Positions 6,012 to 13,233 of a stretch of DNA of 13,508 nt are shown here, piece by piece. The position numbers were made by a program, and so were the translations under genes. Below the pieces are notes generated by a model. It worked only from the letters and a program-made list of their open reading frames with translations, was not told the DNA's origin and ran no database searches. The stretch comes from Chlamydiota bacterium (GTDB taxonomy: Bacteria > Chlamydiota > Chlamydiia > Chlamydiales > Rhabdochlamydiaceae). The stretch covers positions 1 to 13,508 of the forward strand of contig DAIEPN010000209.1 of NCBI GenBank assembly GCA_027348355.1, in the 5' to 3' direction. Within the stretch, counting starts at the first letter, position 1, and each line of letters opens with the position of its first letter.

Positions 6012-7466
6012 TTAGACGTTATAGGTTGAAGAGCTAACATCCCCGCCTTTTCCTGTCCAATTCGTATGAAAGAATTTTCCGCGAGGGGTATCTATTCTTT
6101 CGTAAGTATGGGCTCCAAAGAAATCCCTTTGTGCCTGAAGGAGGTTTGCAGGAAGCCTTTCCGTGCGATATCCATCAAAGAAAGAGAGTGCAGTGCTAAA
6201 GCAAGGAACGGGAATTCCAAACAGGGCTGAGTGAGATACAACGTTCCTCCAGCCTTTTTCTGATTTGGCTATTTCCTTTTGGAAGAAAGCATCCATAAGA
6301 AGGCTTTCTATATTCGGTGATTTGGCAAAGGCTGCCTTGATGTCACTTAAAAATGCGCTGCGGATAATACAGCCCCCTCTCCACATGAGAGCTACCGATC
6401 CATAGTCTAACTCCCACTTCATTTCCTTAGCAGCAGCGCTAAGGAGCATAAACCCTTGTGTATAGCTGATGATTTTAGAAGCATAGAGAGCAAGCCTGAT
6501 TTCCTCGATGAATGCTTGCCTATCACCTGAGAATTTTTGCAGAGGGCTTTTGTATAAGGAGCTAACTTTAACTCTTTGCTCTTTTATAGCAGAAAGGCAT
6601 CTAGCAAAGACAGCCTCTCCAATTAAAGTAACTGGCATACCAAGCTCAAGGGCGCTGATTCCAGTCCATTTACCAGTCCCTTTTTGACCGGCAACATCTA
6701 AAATTTTATCAACAAGCGGCTTTCCATCAATGTCGCTATATCCGAAAATTTGACTTGTAATTTCTATAAGGTAGCTATCTAATTCTGTTTTGTTCCAATT
6801 AGTAAAAACATTTTGAAGCTCATCAGCATTGCAACCCAAAATTCCGTGTAGGAGATTGTATGCTTCGCAGATCAGTTGCATATCGCCATATTCAATTCCG
6901 TTATGAACCATTTTTACATAATGACCTGCGCCCCCATCTCCTACCCAATCGCAACATGGGCTCCCATCATCTGCTTTCGCGGCGATAGCTTGAAGAATGG
7001 GCTTTACAAGTGGCCATGCAGCATGGTTTCCACCCGGCATAATGGAGGGCCCGTGGCGGGCTCCTTCTTCTCCACCAGAAATCCCAGTTCCGATAAAAAG
7101 AATCTCTTTTTCTCGTAGAGCTTTATCTCGTCTTTCACTATCTGTATATAAGCTATTCCCACCGTCAATAATCACATCTCCTTTTTCTAGAAAAGGAAGG
7201 CACTCTTCAATAAGCTCATCTACTGGCGCCCCTGCTTTAACCATAAGCATCACTTTTCTTGGTCTTTTGAGAGCGCGAAAAAACTCTTCTAAACTATGAG
7301 TCCCAATTACATGAGTATTTTTAGCAGGTCCACTTAAAAAATCATCGACTTTCGAAACTGTGCGGTTAAATACAGCAACAGAGTACCCGTGATCGTTCAT
7401 ATTCAGTACTAAATTTTGGCCCATTACAGCAAGTCCAATGAGCCCGATATCTGCTTGCTTTGTCAT
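6012..7466 (-). CDS. gnd: 6-phosphogluconate dehydrogenase, decarboxylating
   Basis: It oxidatively decarboxylates 6-phosphogluconate to ribulose 5-phosphate, yielding NADPH in the oxidative pentose phosphate pathway; cytosolic. The 484 residues fit the long-chain family (about 470-485). The N-terminal dinucleotide fold shows IGLIGLAVMGQNL (7-19). The substrate/catalytic region shows DGGNS (101-105), GTGISGGEEGARHGPSIMPGG (126-146, in part) and GAGHYVKMVHNGIEYGDMQ (179-197), which includes the catalytic Lys185 and Asn189. The C-terminal all-helical part is complete through RDFFGAHTYERID and a tail with FHTNW. The ATG at 7464-7466 has GGAG nine bases upstream. The gene is monocistronic, converging on the small-gene block and diverging from tRNA-Arg. 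In Chlamydia gnd is beside lepA; here the small-gene family lies between them. Confidence 0.98.
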   Translation of the reverse strand: MTKQADIGLIGLAVMGQNLVLNMNDHGYSVAVFNRTVSKVDDFLSGPAKNTHVIGTHSLEEFFRALKRPRKVMLMVKAGAPVDELIEECLPFLEKGDVIIDGGNSLYTDSERRDKALREKEILFIGTGISGGEEGARHGPSIMPGGNHAAWPLVKPILQAIAAKADDGSPCCDWVGDGGAGHYVKMVHNGIEYGDMQLICEAYNLLHGILGCNADELQNVFTNWNKTELDSYLIEITSQIFGYSDIDGKPLVDKILDVAGQKGTGKWTGISALELGMPVTLIGEAVFARCLSAIKEQRVKVSSLYKSPLQKFSGDRQAFIEEIRLALYASKIISYTQGFMLLSAAAKEMKWELDYGSVALMWRGGCIIRSAFLSDIKAAFAKSPNIESLLMDAFFQKEIAKSEKGWRNVVSHSALFGIPVPCFSTALSFFDGYRTERLPANLLQAQRDFFGAHTYERIDTPRGKFFHTNWTGKGGDVSSSTYNV

Positions 7467-7505
7467 TTTTTCTCCAACTATACAAAATATTTCCTAGAAA
7501 TGTTC

Positions 7506-7534
7506 TTGAGACAAACACTTCTAGCTTCTACAAT
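7506..7534 (+). promoter_or_regulatory. tRNA-Arg promoter
   Basis: TTGAGA (7506-7511) and TACAAT (7529-7534) are exactly 17 bases apart, and the tRNA begins 12 bases after the -10. Only two or three positions differ from the sigma-70 consensus, as is common for stable-RNA genes. The gnd start on the opposite strand is 39 bases away, so this region must also carry or border the gnd promoter. Confidence 0.75.
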
Positions 7535-7546
7535 CTTTACGTTTTT

Positions 7547-7620
7547 GTCCTCGTAGCTCAGGTGGATAGAGCGGTTGCCTCCTAAGCAACAGGTCGCGCG
7601 TTCAACTCGCGCCGGGGGCA
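7547..7620 (+). tRNA. tRNA-Arg (anticodon CCT)
   Basis: The 74 bases fold into a complete cloverleaf. The acceptor GTCCTCG pairs with CGGGGGC, including two G-T pairs, and the discriminator is A. The D-stem is GCTC/GAGC, with loop AGGTGGATA. The anticodon stem is GTTGC/GCAAC, with loop CTCCTAA, placing CCT at positions 34-36 (reads AGG, arginine). The T-stem is GCGCG/CGCGC, with loop TTCAACT. The 3' CCA is not encoded (TAT follows). The gene ends only 10 bases from the amiA stop on the opposite strand, and I see no terminator behind it. Confidence 0.95.
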
Positions 7621-7630
7621 TATCTAATTT

Positions 7631-8305
7631 TCATGACTTTATGTAGCTGTCTATCCCCCTAGCTACTCCCTTAGCGATCTTTTCTACATAGGAGCGGTCT
7701 TTAAGAAGAAGCCTTTCTTCTTTATTTGTCATAAAACCAGCCTCAATAAGAATAGACGGCATCTCTGTCTGTCTGATCACCAAAAACTTACCACTTTTAA
7801 CTCCACGAGAAGAAGCTTCTGTAGAATCTACCATTTGATAAAGGACAGATCTTGCTAGATTTTGTGAAGCTTTTGACTTAGCTGATTTTCCAGTCCCATG
7901 ATAATAGACTTCCATTCCTTTTGCATCAAAGCTGCTTGATGCATTGAAATGGATGCTAACAAATAGATCTGCTTTTGACTTGTTCGCAAATTCCACCCTT
8001 TTTTCAAGGGGAAGATACGTGTCTTTTGTTCTGGTTAAAATAACTTTATACCCCATTTGAGATAAATATTTTTTAGCAAGAAGGGTTGTGAATAGTGTAA
8101 GCTTTTTCTCTTGAAAAGAATGCACTTTGGCACCTTCATCTCTTCCACCATGTCCGGCATCTAAGATCACAACAGCCTTAGGTTTTCTAGAGGATTCCTC
8201 TTTTAAAGAGGGAGAAGGTGTACCATCTGAATAGGAAGATGCAGGCATGGTAACGATAGTAAAAAGAAAAACCAAAAACGCGCTTCCCAAAATCTTTTTT
8301 ATCAT
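7631..8305 (-). CDS. amiA: N-acetylmuramoyl-L-alanine amidase (Amidase_3, AmiA-like)
   Basis: Secreted zinc hydrolase that cuts the bond between MurNAc and L-alanine of peptidoglycan. Work on the chlamydial enzyme attributes roles on lipid II/peptidoglycan without the usual activators. The 224 residues begin with a signal peptide (MIKKILGSAFLVFLFTIVTM, cleavage probably near residue 25), followed by a short low-complexity linker to about 42. The catalytic domain shows ILDAGHGGRDEGA (47-59; zinc His52), Glu66 in QEKKLT, VSIHFNAS (116-123; zinc His119) and LIEAGFMTN (186-194; catalytic Glu188). The helix that autoinhibits E. coli amidases appears absent or very short, which agrees with activator independence (inference). 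AGGA lies about 9 bases before the ATG. It follows murE by 112 bases and may be co-transcribed with it. Confidence 0.93.
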   Translation of the reverse strand: MIKKILGSAFLVFLFTIVTMPASSYSDGTPSPSLKEESSRKPKAVVILDAGHGGRDEGAKVHSFQEKKLTLFTTLLAKKYLSQMGYKVILTRTKDTYLPLEKRVEFANKSKADLFVSIHFNASSSFDAKGMEVYYHGTGKSAKSKASQNLARSVLYQMVDSTEASSRGVKSGKFLVIRQTEMPSILIEAGFMTNKEERLLLKDRSYVEKIAKGVARGIDSYIKS

Positions 8306-8417
8306 TTTTTCTTTCCTATTTTATTTCATACATTTGAGGGGCGATCTACCACCATCTATGATAGGGGCATTCCCGATCCCCTCATTTTATCATAGTATAC
8401 TACCTACTATAAAATTG
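8306..8417 (-). other. murE-amiA intergenic spacer with possible hairpin and promoter
   Basis: The 112 bases contain an inverted repeat in which GAGGGG-CG-ATC (8336-8346) pairs with GATCCCCTC (8375-8383), making 9 bp with a 2-base bulge and a 28-base loop. Read on the - strand, the murE-proximal part holds TAGCAA, 17 bases, then TACTAT, a weak promoter candidate for amiA. No T-tract follows the hairpin on the - strand, so it is not an obvious terminator and amiA may be partly read through from the cluster. Confidence 0.35.
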
Positions 8418-9881
8418 CTATTCACACAATTCTTTAGCAATTTTTCGATCATCAAAATCAATGGTTTGATTTGCAAAAATTTGATAAGTCTCATGTCCTT
8501 TGCCTGCAATGATGATCACATCTTCTTTTTTAGCCATTTGAATTGCTTTTCTGATCGCTTCTTTGCGATTTATCTCAACAATTGCTTTCGATGGGCTCGT
8601 AAAACCTTGTAAAATATCATGTATAATTTTTTCAGGGTCTTCACTTCTTGGGTTATCACTTGTAACAATTGTGCAATCGGACAGTTCTTCAGACACCTTC
8701 GCCATAAGAGGACGTTTGATTATATCGCGATTTCCACCACAACCAAATACCGTGATCAATTTCCCTTTTGTAATTTCTTTAAGTGTGGAAAGAACATTTT
8801 GAAGAGCGTCTACTTTATGAGCATAGTCCACGTAAATGGAGAGACCCTTTTTATTTGGAACCTTTTCCAGTCTTCCGCAGACTTGAGAAAACGAGCGCAA
8901 GCTCTCAATCACCTTTGACAAGGGAATCCCTGCAGCAACTCCAAAACTTAGGGCCGCTAAACAGTTATAAACATTAAATCTTCCAATTAAAGACGATGTC
9001 ACAGGATATGATTTCCCTTCAAATATAAGCGTAAAGCGAAGACCTTTTTCACTTAGGGTAATGTCTTTGGCCATAAAGTCCGCTTTTTGCAAGATACCAT
9101 AGGTCAACACTTTTGCAGGACAAGCTTTTAGCAAAAGCTGCGTATAAGGGCTATCTTGGTTCATGATAGCTACTTTTGGATACTTCTTTTTGGACGACAT
9201 ATTCAATGAAGAAAAGAGCTTCGCCTTCGCTTCAGAGTACTTTTCCATTGTAAGATGATAATCGAGATGCTCGTGATTTAGGTTTGTAAAAATAGCAATA
9301 TCAAAATCTAAACCAGCTACCCTTCCCTGATCAAGTGCATGAGATGTTACCTCCATACAAGCTGATTTACATCCGTTGGCGACCATCTCATGAAGAAATT
9401 TATAGTTCGATGTCACATCCGGAGTCGAGCGAACTGCAGGAATGTAATTCTTCCCATTGATCACCTCAATTGTTCCTATAAGGCCGCAATTCATCTCACT
9501 CAAATCTAAAATATGTTTTACCAAATAAGAACAGGTTGTTTTCCCATTCGTTCCTGTAATCCCTACTAAAAGCAAGGATTGATCAGGAAATCCATGGTAA
9601 GTTGCAACAACTTGCGCTTCAATTGCGGAAACGTGAGGGTGTATAATCTGTGTAACATGAGAGAAAAAGGGATCGTATATATCTGTTAAAATCGCAACAG
9701 CCCCCGCTGCAATCGCATCAGGAATAAACCTTGCACCATCAAATGAGCTTCCCTTTTTAGCAATATAGAGATTTCCTGGAGCTACAAGAGTTGAATTGGC
9801 GCAAATCCCTGTCACATTACACTCTTTAGAACCTTTAATACTACAGTTTGGGATGCCCTGAAAAATTTTTTTTAACTTCAC
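8418..9881 (-). CDS. murE: UDP-MurNAc-L-alanyl-D-glutamate:meso-diaminopimelate ligase
   Basis: Cytosolic ATP-dependent ligase adding meso-diaminopimelate to UDP-MurNAc-L-Ala-D-Glu. The 487 residues are standard. Visible motifs are GITGTNGKTT (107-116, P-loop), EVTSHALDQGR (177-187), NLNHEHLDYH (200-209), YSEAKAKLF (215-223; carbamylated Lys expected at 219), GRFNVYNCLAA (300-310), GCGGNRD (380-386), DNPR (409-412, the signature for meso-DAP rather than lysine) and AGKGHETYQ (459-467). The usual VDYAHxPDAL motif reads VDYAHKVDAL (351-360), with Val in place of the conserved Pro. The start is GTG at 9879-9881, overlapping the TGA of pbp3 (GTGA), which implies translational coupling. The first residues, MKLKKIFQGI, fit the family N-terminus. 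Confidence 0.97.
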   Translation of the reverse strand: MKLKKIFQGIPNCSIKGSKECNVTGICANSTLVAPGNLYIAKKGSSFDGARFIPDAIAAGAVAILTDIYDPFFSHVTQIIHPHVSAIEAQVVATYHGFPDQSLLLVGITGTNGKTTCSYLVKHILDLSEMNCGLIGTIEVINGKNYIPAVRSTPDVTSNYKFLHEMVANGCKSACMEVTSHALDQGRVAGLDFDIAIFTNLNHEHLDYHLTMEKYSEAKAKLFSSLNMSSKKKYPKVAIMNQDSPYTQLLLKACPAKVLTYGILQKADFMAKDITLSEKGLRFTLIFEGKSYPVTSSLIGRFNVYNCLAALSFGVAAGIPLSKVIESLRSFSQVCGRLEKVPNKKGLSIYVDYAHKVDALQNVLSTLKEITKGKLITVFGCGGNRDIIKRPLMAKVSEELSDCTIVTSDNPRSEDPEKIIHDILQGFTSPSKAIVEINRKEAIRKAIQMAKKEDVIIIAGKGHETYQIFANQTIDFDDRKIAKELCE

Positions 9882-11917
9882 AAACCCTCATTCCATTTTC
9901 GATACAATTCTTGTAATTGCTTACATTTTTCTACACAATCTGCTTTTGTCGGATCATAACGTGGATCTCCGGAGGGAACTCCATGCGGATCGTCTGGAGT
10001 CACTCCTAAATAACGAAGAGTCCTTGTCGCAATCTCTCTAAACGCAGGAGCCGCACAGGCCCCGCCCATTTGATTTTTTCCTATTCCTGGGATATACTTG
10101 TTCTCTGGTTCATCAATCCCTATAAATAGAACGAATTTTGGATTTACAGCGGGAGCAAACCCTATAAAGCTCGAGAAATTAATTGTTTTGGAATAGACGC
10201 CGTTGATAATTTTTTCCGAAGTTCCTGTCTTTCCAGCTTCTGTATATCCATATATATCGCCCTGTGTTGCAGTCCCCCCTGGCTTGGTCGTGAGTTTTAG
10301 TACTGAAATCATCTGTGCTGCAATATCAGGATCAAGCACTCGAGAAAAGCTTTTTATCCTCTCCTCTGATGTATTGTCAAGGATTATTTCCTGAGATCCA
10401 TCTCTGGATTTTTTTACAATCTTACGAACAATCGTAGGCACAACCTGATATCCACCATTCGCGATCATCGCGTAAGCTCTGAGCATTTGCATACTAGTAA
10501 CTAAAAGATTATGGCCAATTGCTAAAGAAAAAGGCGTAGGCACCGACCATTCTAACGTTCCATTCCCATACTTTTTGCCAGGCGTGGGAACCATTCCCGC
10601 ACTTTCAGAAGGAATTTCCAAGCCAGTTTTAGAGCCAAAGCCAAAAGATTTGTGAATCCGATCTCGATACCAATCAACCCCCAAGGTGGCTACAATTTTT
10701 TGTGCAAGTCTTGCCATATAAATGTTGGAAGATTTTTGAAGTGCTAAATCCATATTAAGGAAACGATGAGGTTTCCCTTCTCGTATTGGCTTCGATCTTC
10801 CAGGAAAGTATGTATTCGAAACATCCATCTTATCTTCAGGATTGAATAAAGGAGGTTTCCCCATTTTTTTCAAATCCGCATTCGCCTGAAGCGCGATAGC
10901 AAGAGTAATAGGTTTAAACGTGGACCCTGGTTCATAAGCATTAGTTACTGCTTTGACCTTTGTATCTTCTAGCTTTTGAGGGTCATTAAAAAATTGCCGA
11001 TAAGAGCTTGGTTCAAACCAAGGATATTGTGCGAGCGCTAAAATCTCTCCGGAAGTTGGATCCATCATGACAGCCCAACCAGATTTTGCGTTTGATTTTT
11101 GTACGGCTTTTGCTATTTCTTCTTCAGCGATTGCTTGTATATAATGATTGATTGTTAAATGGATATCTGCGCCATCCTCTGGTCGCTCAAGCACTTTTCC
11201 AATGTCCATAGGGTGTCTAGGAGATCTGAGTAAAAGACGTTTTCCATGCTTTCCTTCAAGATACTTATCGAACATAAGCTCGAGACCACCTGTTGGAATA
11301 TTTTGCTGTGTTACAGGATCCTTATCTTCTCGTATGGTATGAATTACCTGTCCTAGCATCTTCCCAAATGGATACGACCTTTTATAATCTTCTACAAAAT
11401 AAAGAGCGTTACGAGCAATTTTTCTTTTTGAAGCGTACGACATCCACCATGCTTGGATTTGATCGCGAACATCTTGATTCATCCAGAGGATGAGCTTGCG
11501 GCTATGGCTTTTTTTTTCAAGCTGCTGTAGCAGTTTTAGTCTTTCTTCTGATTTCGATTCCCAGCCAAAACTATGGCAGATGGTATTCACGATCTCTTCA
11601 CGCACCTGTGGGGGGATCGCCAAAGGATCGGCGTAAAGATGGTATTTTGGAACATCGATCACAAAGGGTTGTGGAGTTTGCGGATGACCTGTTTTAATCG
11701 AAGTATTGGAGTAAAACAACCCTCTTTTTGCAGGCTCTTGCACCAGAATTTGATGTTGTGCTTTGGCATATTTGGTCCATTTTGGGCCTTCCATAATCTG
11801 GATCTTATAAAATTGGATGATCAGCATGGAAAAGAGAAAAATAACAAAAAGCGCTACACCTAGTAGACGTTTAAGATCTTTTAATTGGGGGGGAAATGAG
11901 TGAGATGGCTTATCCAT
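9878..11917 (-). CDS. pbp3: Penicillin-binding protein 3 / FtsI-like transpeptidase
   Basis: Monofunctional class B PBP that crosslinks septal peptidoglycan, anchored in the inner membrane with its catalytic domain in the periplasm. The 679 residues are longer than E. coli FtsI (588). One membrane anchor lies at about 17-37 (VALFVIFLFSMLIIQFYKIQ). A pedestal domain follows at about 55-250, with PAKRG (62-66) and GGLELMFDKYL (210-220). The transpeptidase domain shows STFK (332-335, active-site Ser332), SSN (396-398) and KTGTS (563-567). There are no PASTA repeats. The C-terminal tail after 620 is Asp/Pro-rich and then basic. The start ATG 11915-11917 lacks a clear Shine-Dalgarno; it is 23 bases from the ftsL-like stop. 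It sits in the dcw order rsmH-ftsL-ftsI-murE, which supports the division role. Confidence 0.95.
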   Translation of the reverse strand: MDKPSHSFPPQLKDLKRLLGVALFVIFLFSMLIIQFYKIQIMEGPKWTKYAKAQHQILVQEPAKRGLFYSNTSIKTGHPQTPQPFVIDVPKYHLYADPLAIPPQVREEIVNTICHSFGWESKSEERLKLLQQLEKKSHSRKLILWMNQDVRDQIQAWWMSYASKRKIARNALYFVEDYKRSYPFGKMLGQVIHTIREDKDPVTQQNIPTGGLELMFDKYLEGKHGKRLLLRSPRHPMDIGKVLERPEDGADIHLTINHYIQAIAEEEIAKAVQKSNAKSGWAVMMDPTSGEILALAQYPWFEPSSYRQFFNDPQKLEDTKVKAVTNAYEPGSTFKPITLAIALQANADLKKMGKPPLFNPEDKMDVSNTYFPGRSKPIREGKPHRFLNMDLALQKSSNIYMARLAQKIVATLGVDWYRDRIHKSFGFGSKTGLEIPSESAGMVPTPGKKYGNGTLEWSVPTPFSLAIGHNLLVTSMQMLRAYAMIANGGYQVVPTIVRKIVKKSRDGSQEIILDNTSEERIKSFSRVLDPDIAAQMISVLKLTTKPGGTATQGDIYGYTEAGKTGTSEKIINGVYSKTINFSSFIGFAPAVNPKFVLFIGIDEPENKYIPGIGKNQMGGACAAPAFREIATRTLRYLGVTPDDPHGVPSGDPRYDPTKADCVEKCKQLQELYRKWNEGL

Positions 11918-11940
11918 CGCGGATTACTTGTAGTATATGG

Positions 11941-12303
11941 CTAAGGGCTTGTTCCAACTGCTAAAGAAGGAGAAAGTTTGAAAGATACTAATATTTCTTC
12001 TTCCTTCGTTTGCTGCGCAATGAATTCTTCACGTAGTGTGATCACCTCTGTAGCAAGCGGCTGCTTTAAATGAGCAAATTCTCCACTTCGCGCCAACTGC
12101 ATGAGATGACCTGGATTCTCAAATTGGTCTATTTCATAACGAAGGCGCATGTTTTCTTCTTGGATCGCCTTCAAGCTCTTCATTTTAGTGGGAATGGCTA
12201 TTCTCAAACTAGTTAAATCATTTTGTTTATCAAGATAAGAGTAAAAAGCGAAACCACAGGTAAAAAGACAGATCACAATCCTGACAAACAAACTCTTTTG
12301 CAT
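11941..12303 (-). CDS. ftsL: FtsL-like small division protein
   Basis: Bitopic membrane protein, expected to bridge division proteins and PBP3. It is named mainly from position between rsmH and pbp3 and from architecture, since FtsL is poorly conserved. From ATG 12301-12303 it has 120 residues: a short basic N-terminus (MQKS), one membrane segment (LFVRIVICLFTCGFAFYSYL), then a helical stretch with coiled-coil character (LRIAIPTKMKSLKAIQEENM and following) and a polar tail. A longer form begins at ATG 12355-12357 (138 aa), but it would overlap rsmH by 47 bases, and its extra 18 residues (MRVHAAPSYGLHRRIENY) look like rsmH read in another frame. I prefer the start 8 bases after the rsmH stop. 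Chlamydial counterparts are usually annotated as hypothetical (CT271 type). Confidence 0.72.
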   Translation of the reverse strand: MQKSLFVRIVICLFTCGFAFYSYLDKQNDLTSLRIAIPTKMKSLKAIQEENMRLRYEIDQFENPGHLMQLARSGEFAHLKQPLATEVITLREEFIAQQTKEEEILVSFKLSPSLAVGTSP

Positions 12304-12310
12304 ATAGTTC

Positions 12311-13233
12311 TCAATTCTTCTGTGCAAACCGTAACTTGGCGCTGCGTGCACGCGCATTTTTTTTCATTTCATTCCAAGTTGGAATAAGTGGCTTTTTTGT
12401 TAATAATTTTAAAACCGGTATAACGCTTTCAGCTTGCTTCTTTTGCTCTTTCGTCACAGTCGACGCACTTTTGAAAACATTTTTGACGATTCGATCTTCT
12501 AAACTATGAAAGCTTATGACCCCAATTTTCCCTTGAGGCGCTAACTTTTCGATAGCTTTGCAAAGACCTCTCTCTAAAGACTCAAGCTCATGATTTACGA
12601 AAATACGAAGCCCTTGGAAAACAAGAGTAGCTGGATGAAGTTTTCCCCTGCCCTTCACAATAGAAGAAATAAAATTGGCTAGCTGAGTTGTTGTATAAAA
12701 CTTTTGTTTTCTTCTCGCCTCTACAATAGCCCTCGCAAAGAAACCCCATTTCTTCTCTTCTCCGTAGTCTCTAAAAATTTCACCAAGTTTTTTCTCAGGC
12801 CATGTATTGATCACATCAGCTGCAGTTACATCCGCAGTAGGATCCATGCGCATATCTAATGGTCCTTCTTTAGAGAAACTAAATCCTTTTTCACTTTGAT
12901 CTAATTGCATAGATGACACTCCCAAATCAAAAAAAAACCATCTACATGTAAAATTTTTCTTTCAGAGAGATAGGTATCTAAATTGCTAAAATCTCCCTGG
13001 ATCAACTCAACTTTATCCTTCCATGGCTCAAGCTCTTTTCTCGCAAGCTCTAAAGCTTGGGGATCTTTATCACACCCTATATATTTGACAATCTCTGGGT
13101 GGGCTTGAAGAATAGCTTTTGCATGCCCTGCAGCTCCAACCGTTCCTTCAAAAAACACTTTCAAAGAACTGTCCGCAAAAAAGGCAAGAAACTCCTCTTT
13201 CATCACAGAGATGTGGGATTCCTTATTTTTCAT
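12311..13233 (-). CDS. rsmH: 16S rRNA (cytosine-1402-N4) methyltransferase RsmH (MraW), frameshifted
   Basis: S-adenosylmethionine-dependent enzyme that methylates C1402 of 16S rRNA in the ribosomal P site. The gene is in two frames. The N-terminal piece, 12901-13233 (110 codons), has HISVM (7-11), EGTVGAAGH (29-37, motif I), CDKDP (54-58), GDFSNL (80-85) and HVDGFF, then drifts into nonsense and a TAG. The C-terminal piece is open through 12311 and starts DLGVSSMQLDQSEKGFSF, then has PLDMRMDP, ARAIVEARR, FQGLRIFVNHEL and ISFHSLEDRIVKNVF. The pieces join exactly at a run of nine T (12929-12937 on the + strand as A). One more T would give VDGFFFDLGVSS and a 307-aa protein of normal size. A good ribosome-binding site, AAGGAG, precedes the ATG, which lies within the end of mraZ. 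This is a sequencing error, a pseudogene or a slippage-corrected gene. Confidence 0.9.
12929..12937 (-). other. Homopolymer T9 (coding strand) at the rsmH frame break
   Basis: The coding strand reads GATGG, nine T, GATTTGGGAG. With nine T the frame leaves the family consensus after VDGFF; with ten it continues as DLGVSS. The consensus VDG-(3 residues)-DLGVSS fits ten T and not seven. Homopolymers of 9-10 T are hotspots for sequencing indels, replication slippage and RNA polymerase slippage. Confidence 0.85.

Noticed and set aside
7547..7620. tRNA as an integration site for a mobile island
   Set aside because: No integrase gene and no repeat of the tRNA 3' end seen within the window; the flanking genes are core genes.
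8247..8977. Several + strand frames opposite amiA and murE
   Set aside because: They are antisense to genes with full sets of catalytic motifs and show no motifs of their own.
12304..12357. N-terminal extension of the ftsL-like gene from ATG 12355
   Set aside because: It overlaps the conserved end of rsmH by 47 bases, has only a weak ribosome-binding site, and the extra residues look like rsmH read in another frame.
12901..13233. The 110-aa N-terminal RsmH piece as a separate small protein
   Set aside because: It ends in a short out-of-frame tail right after the homopolymer, and the missing part of the family continues at once in the next frame.
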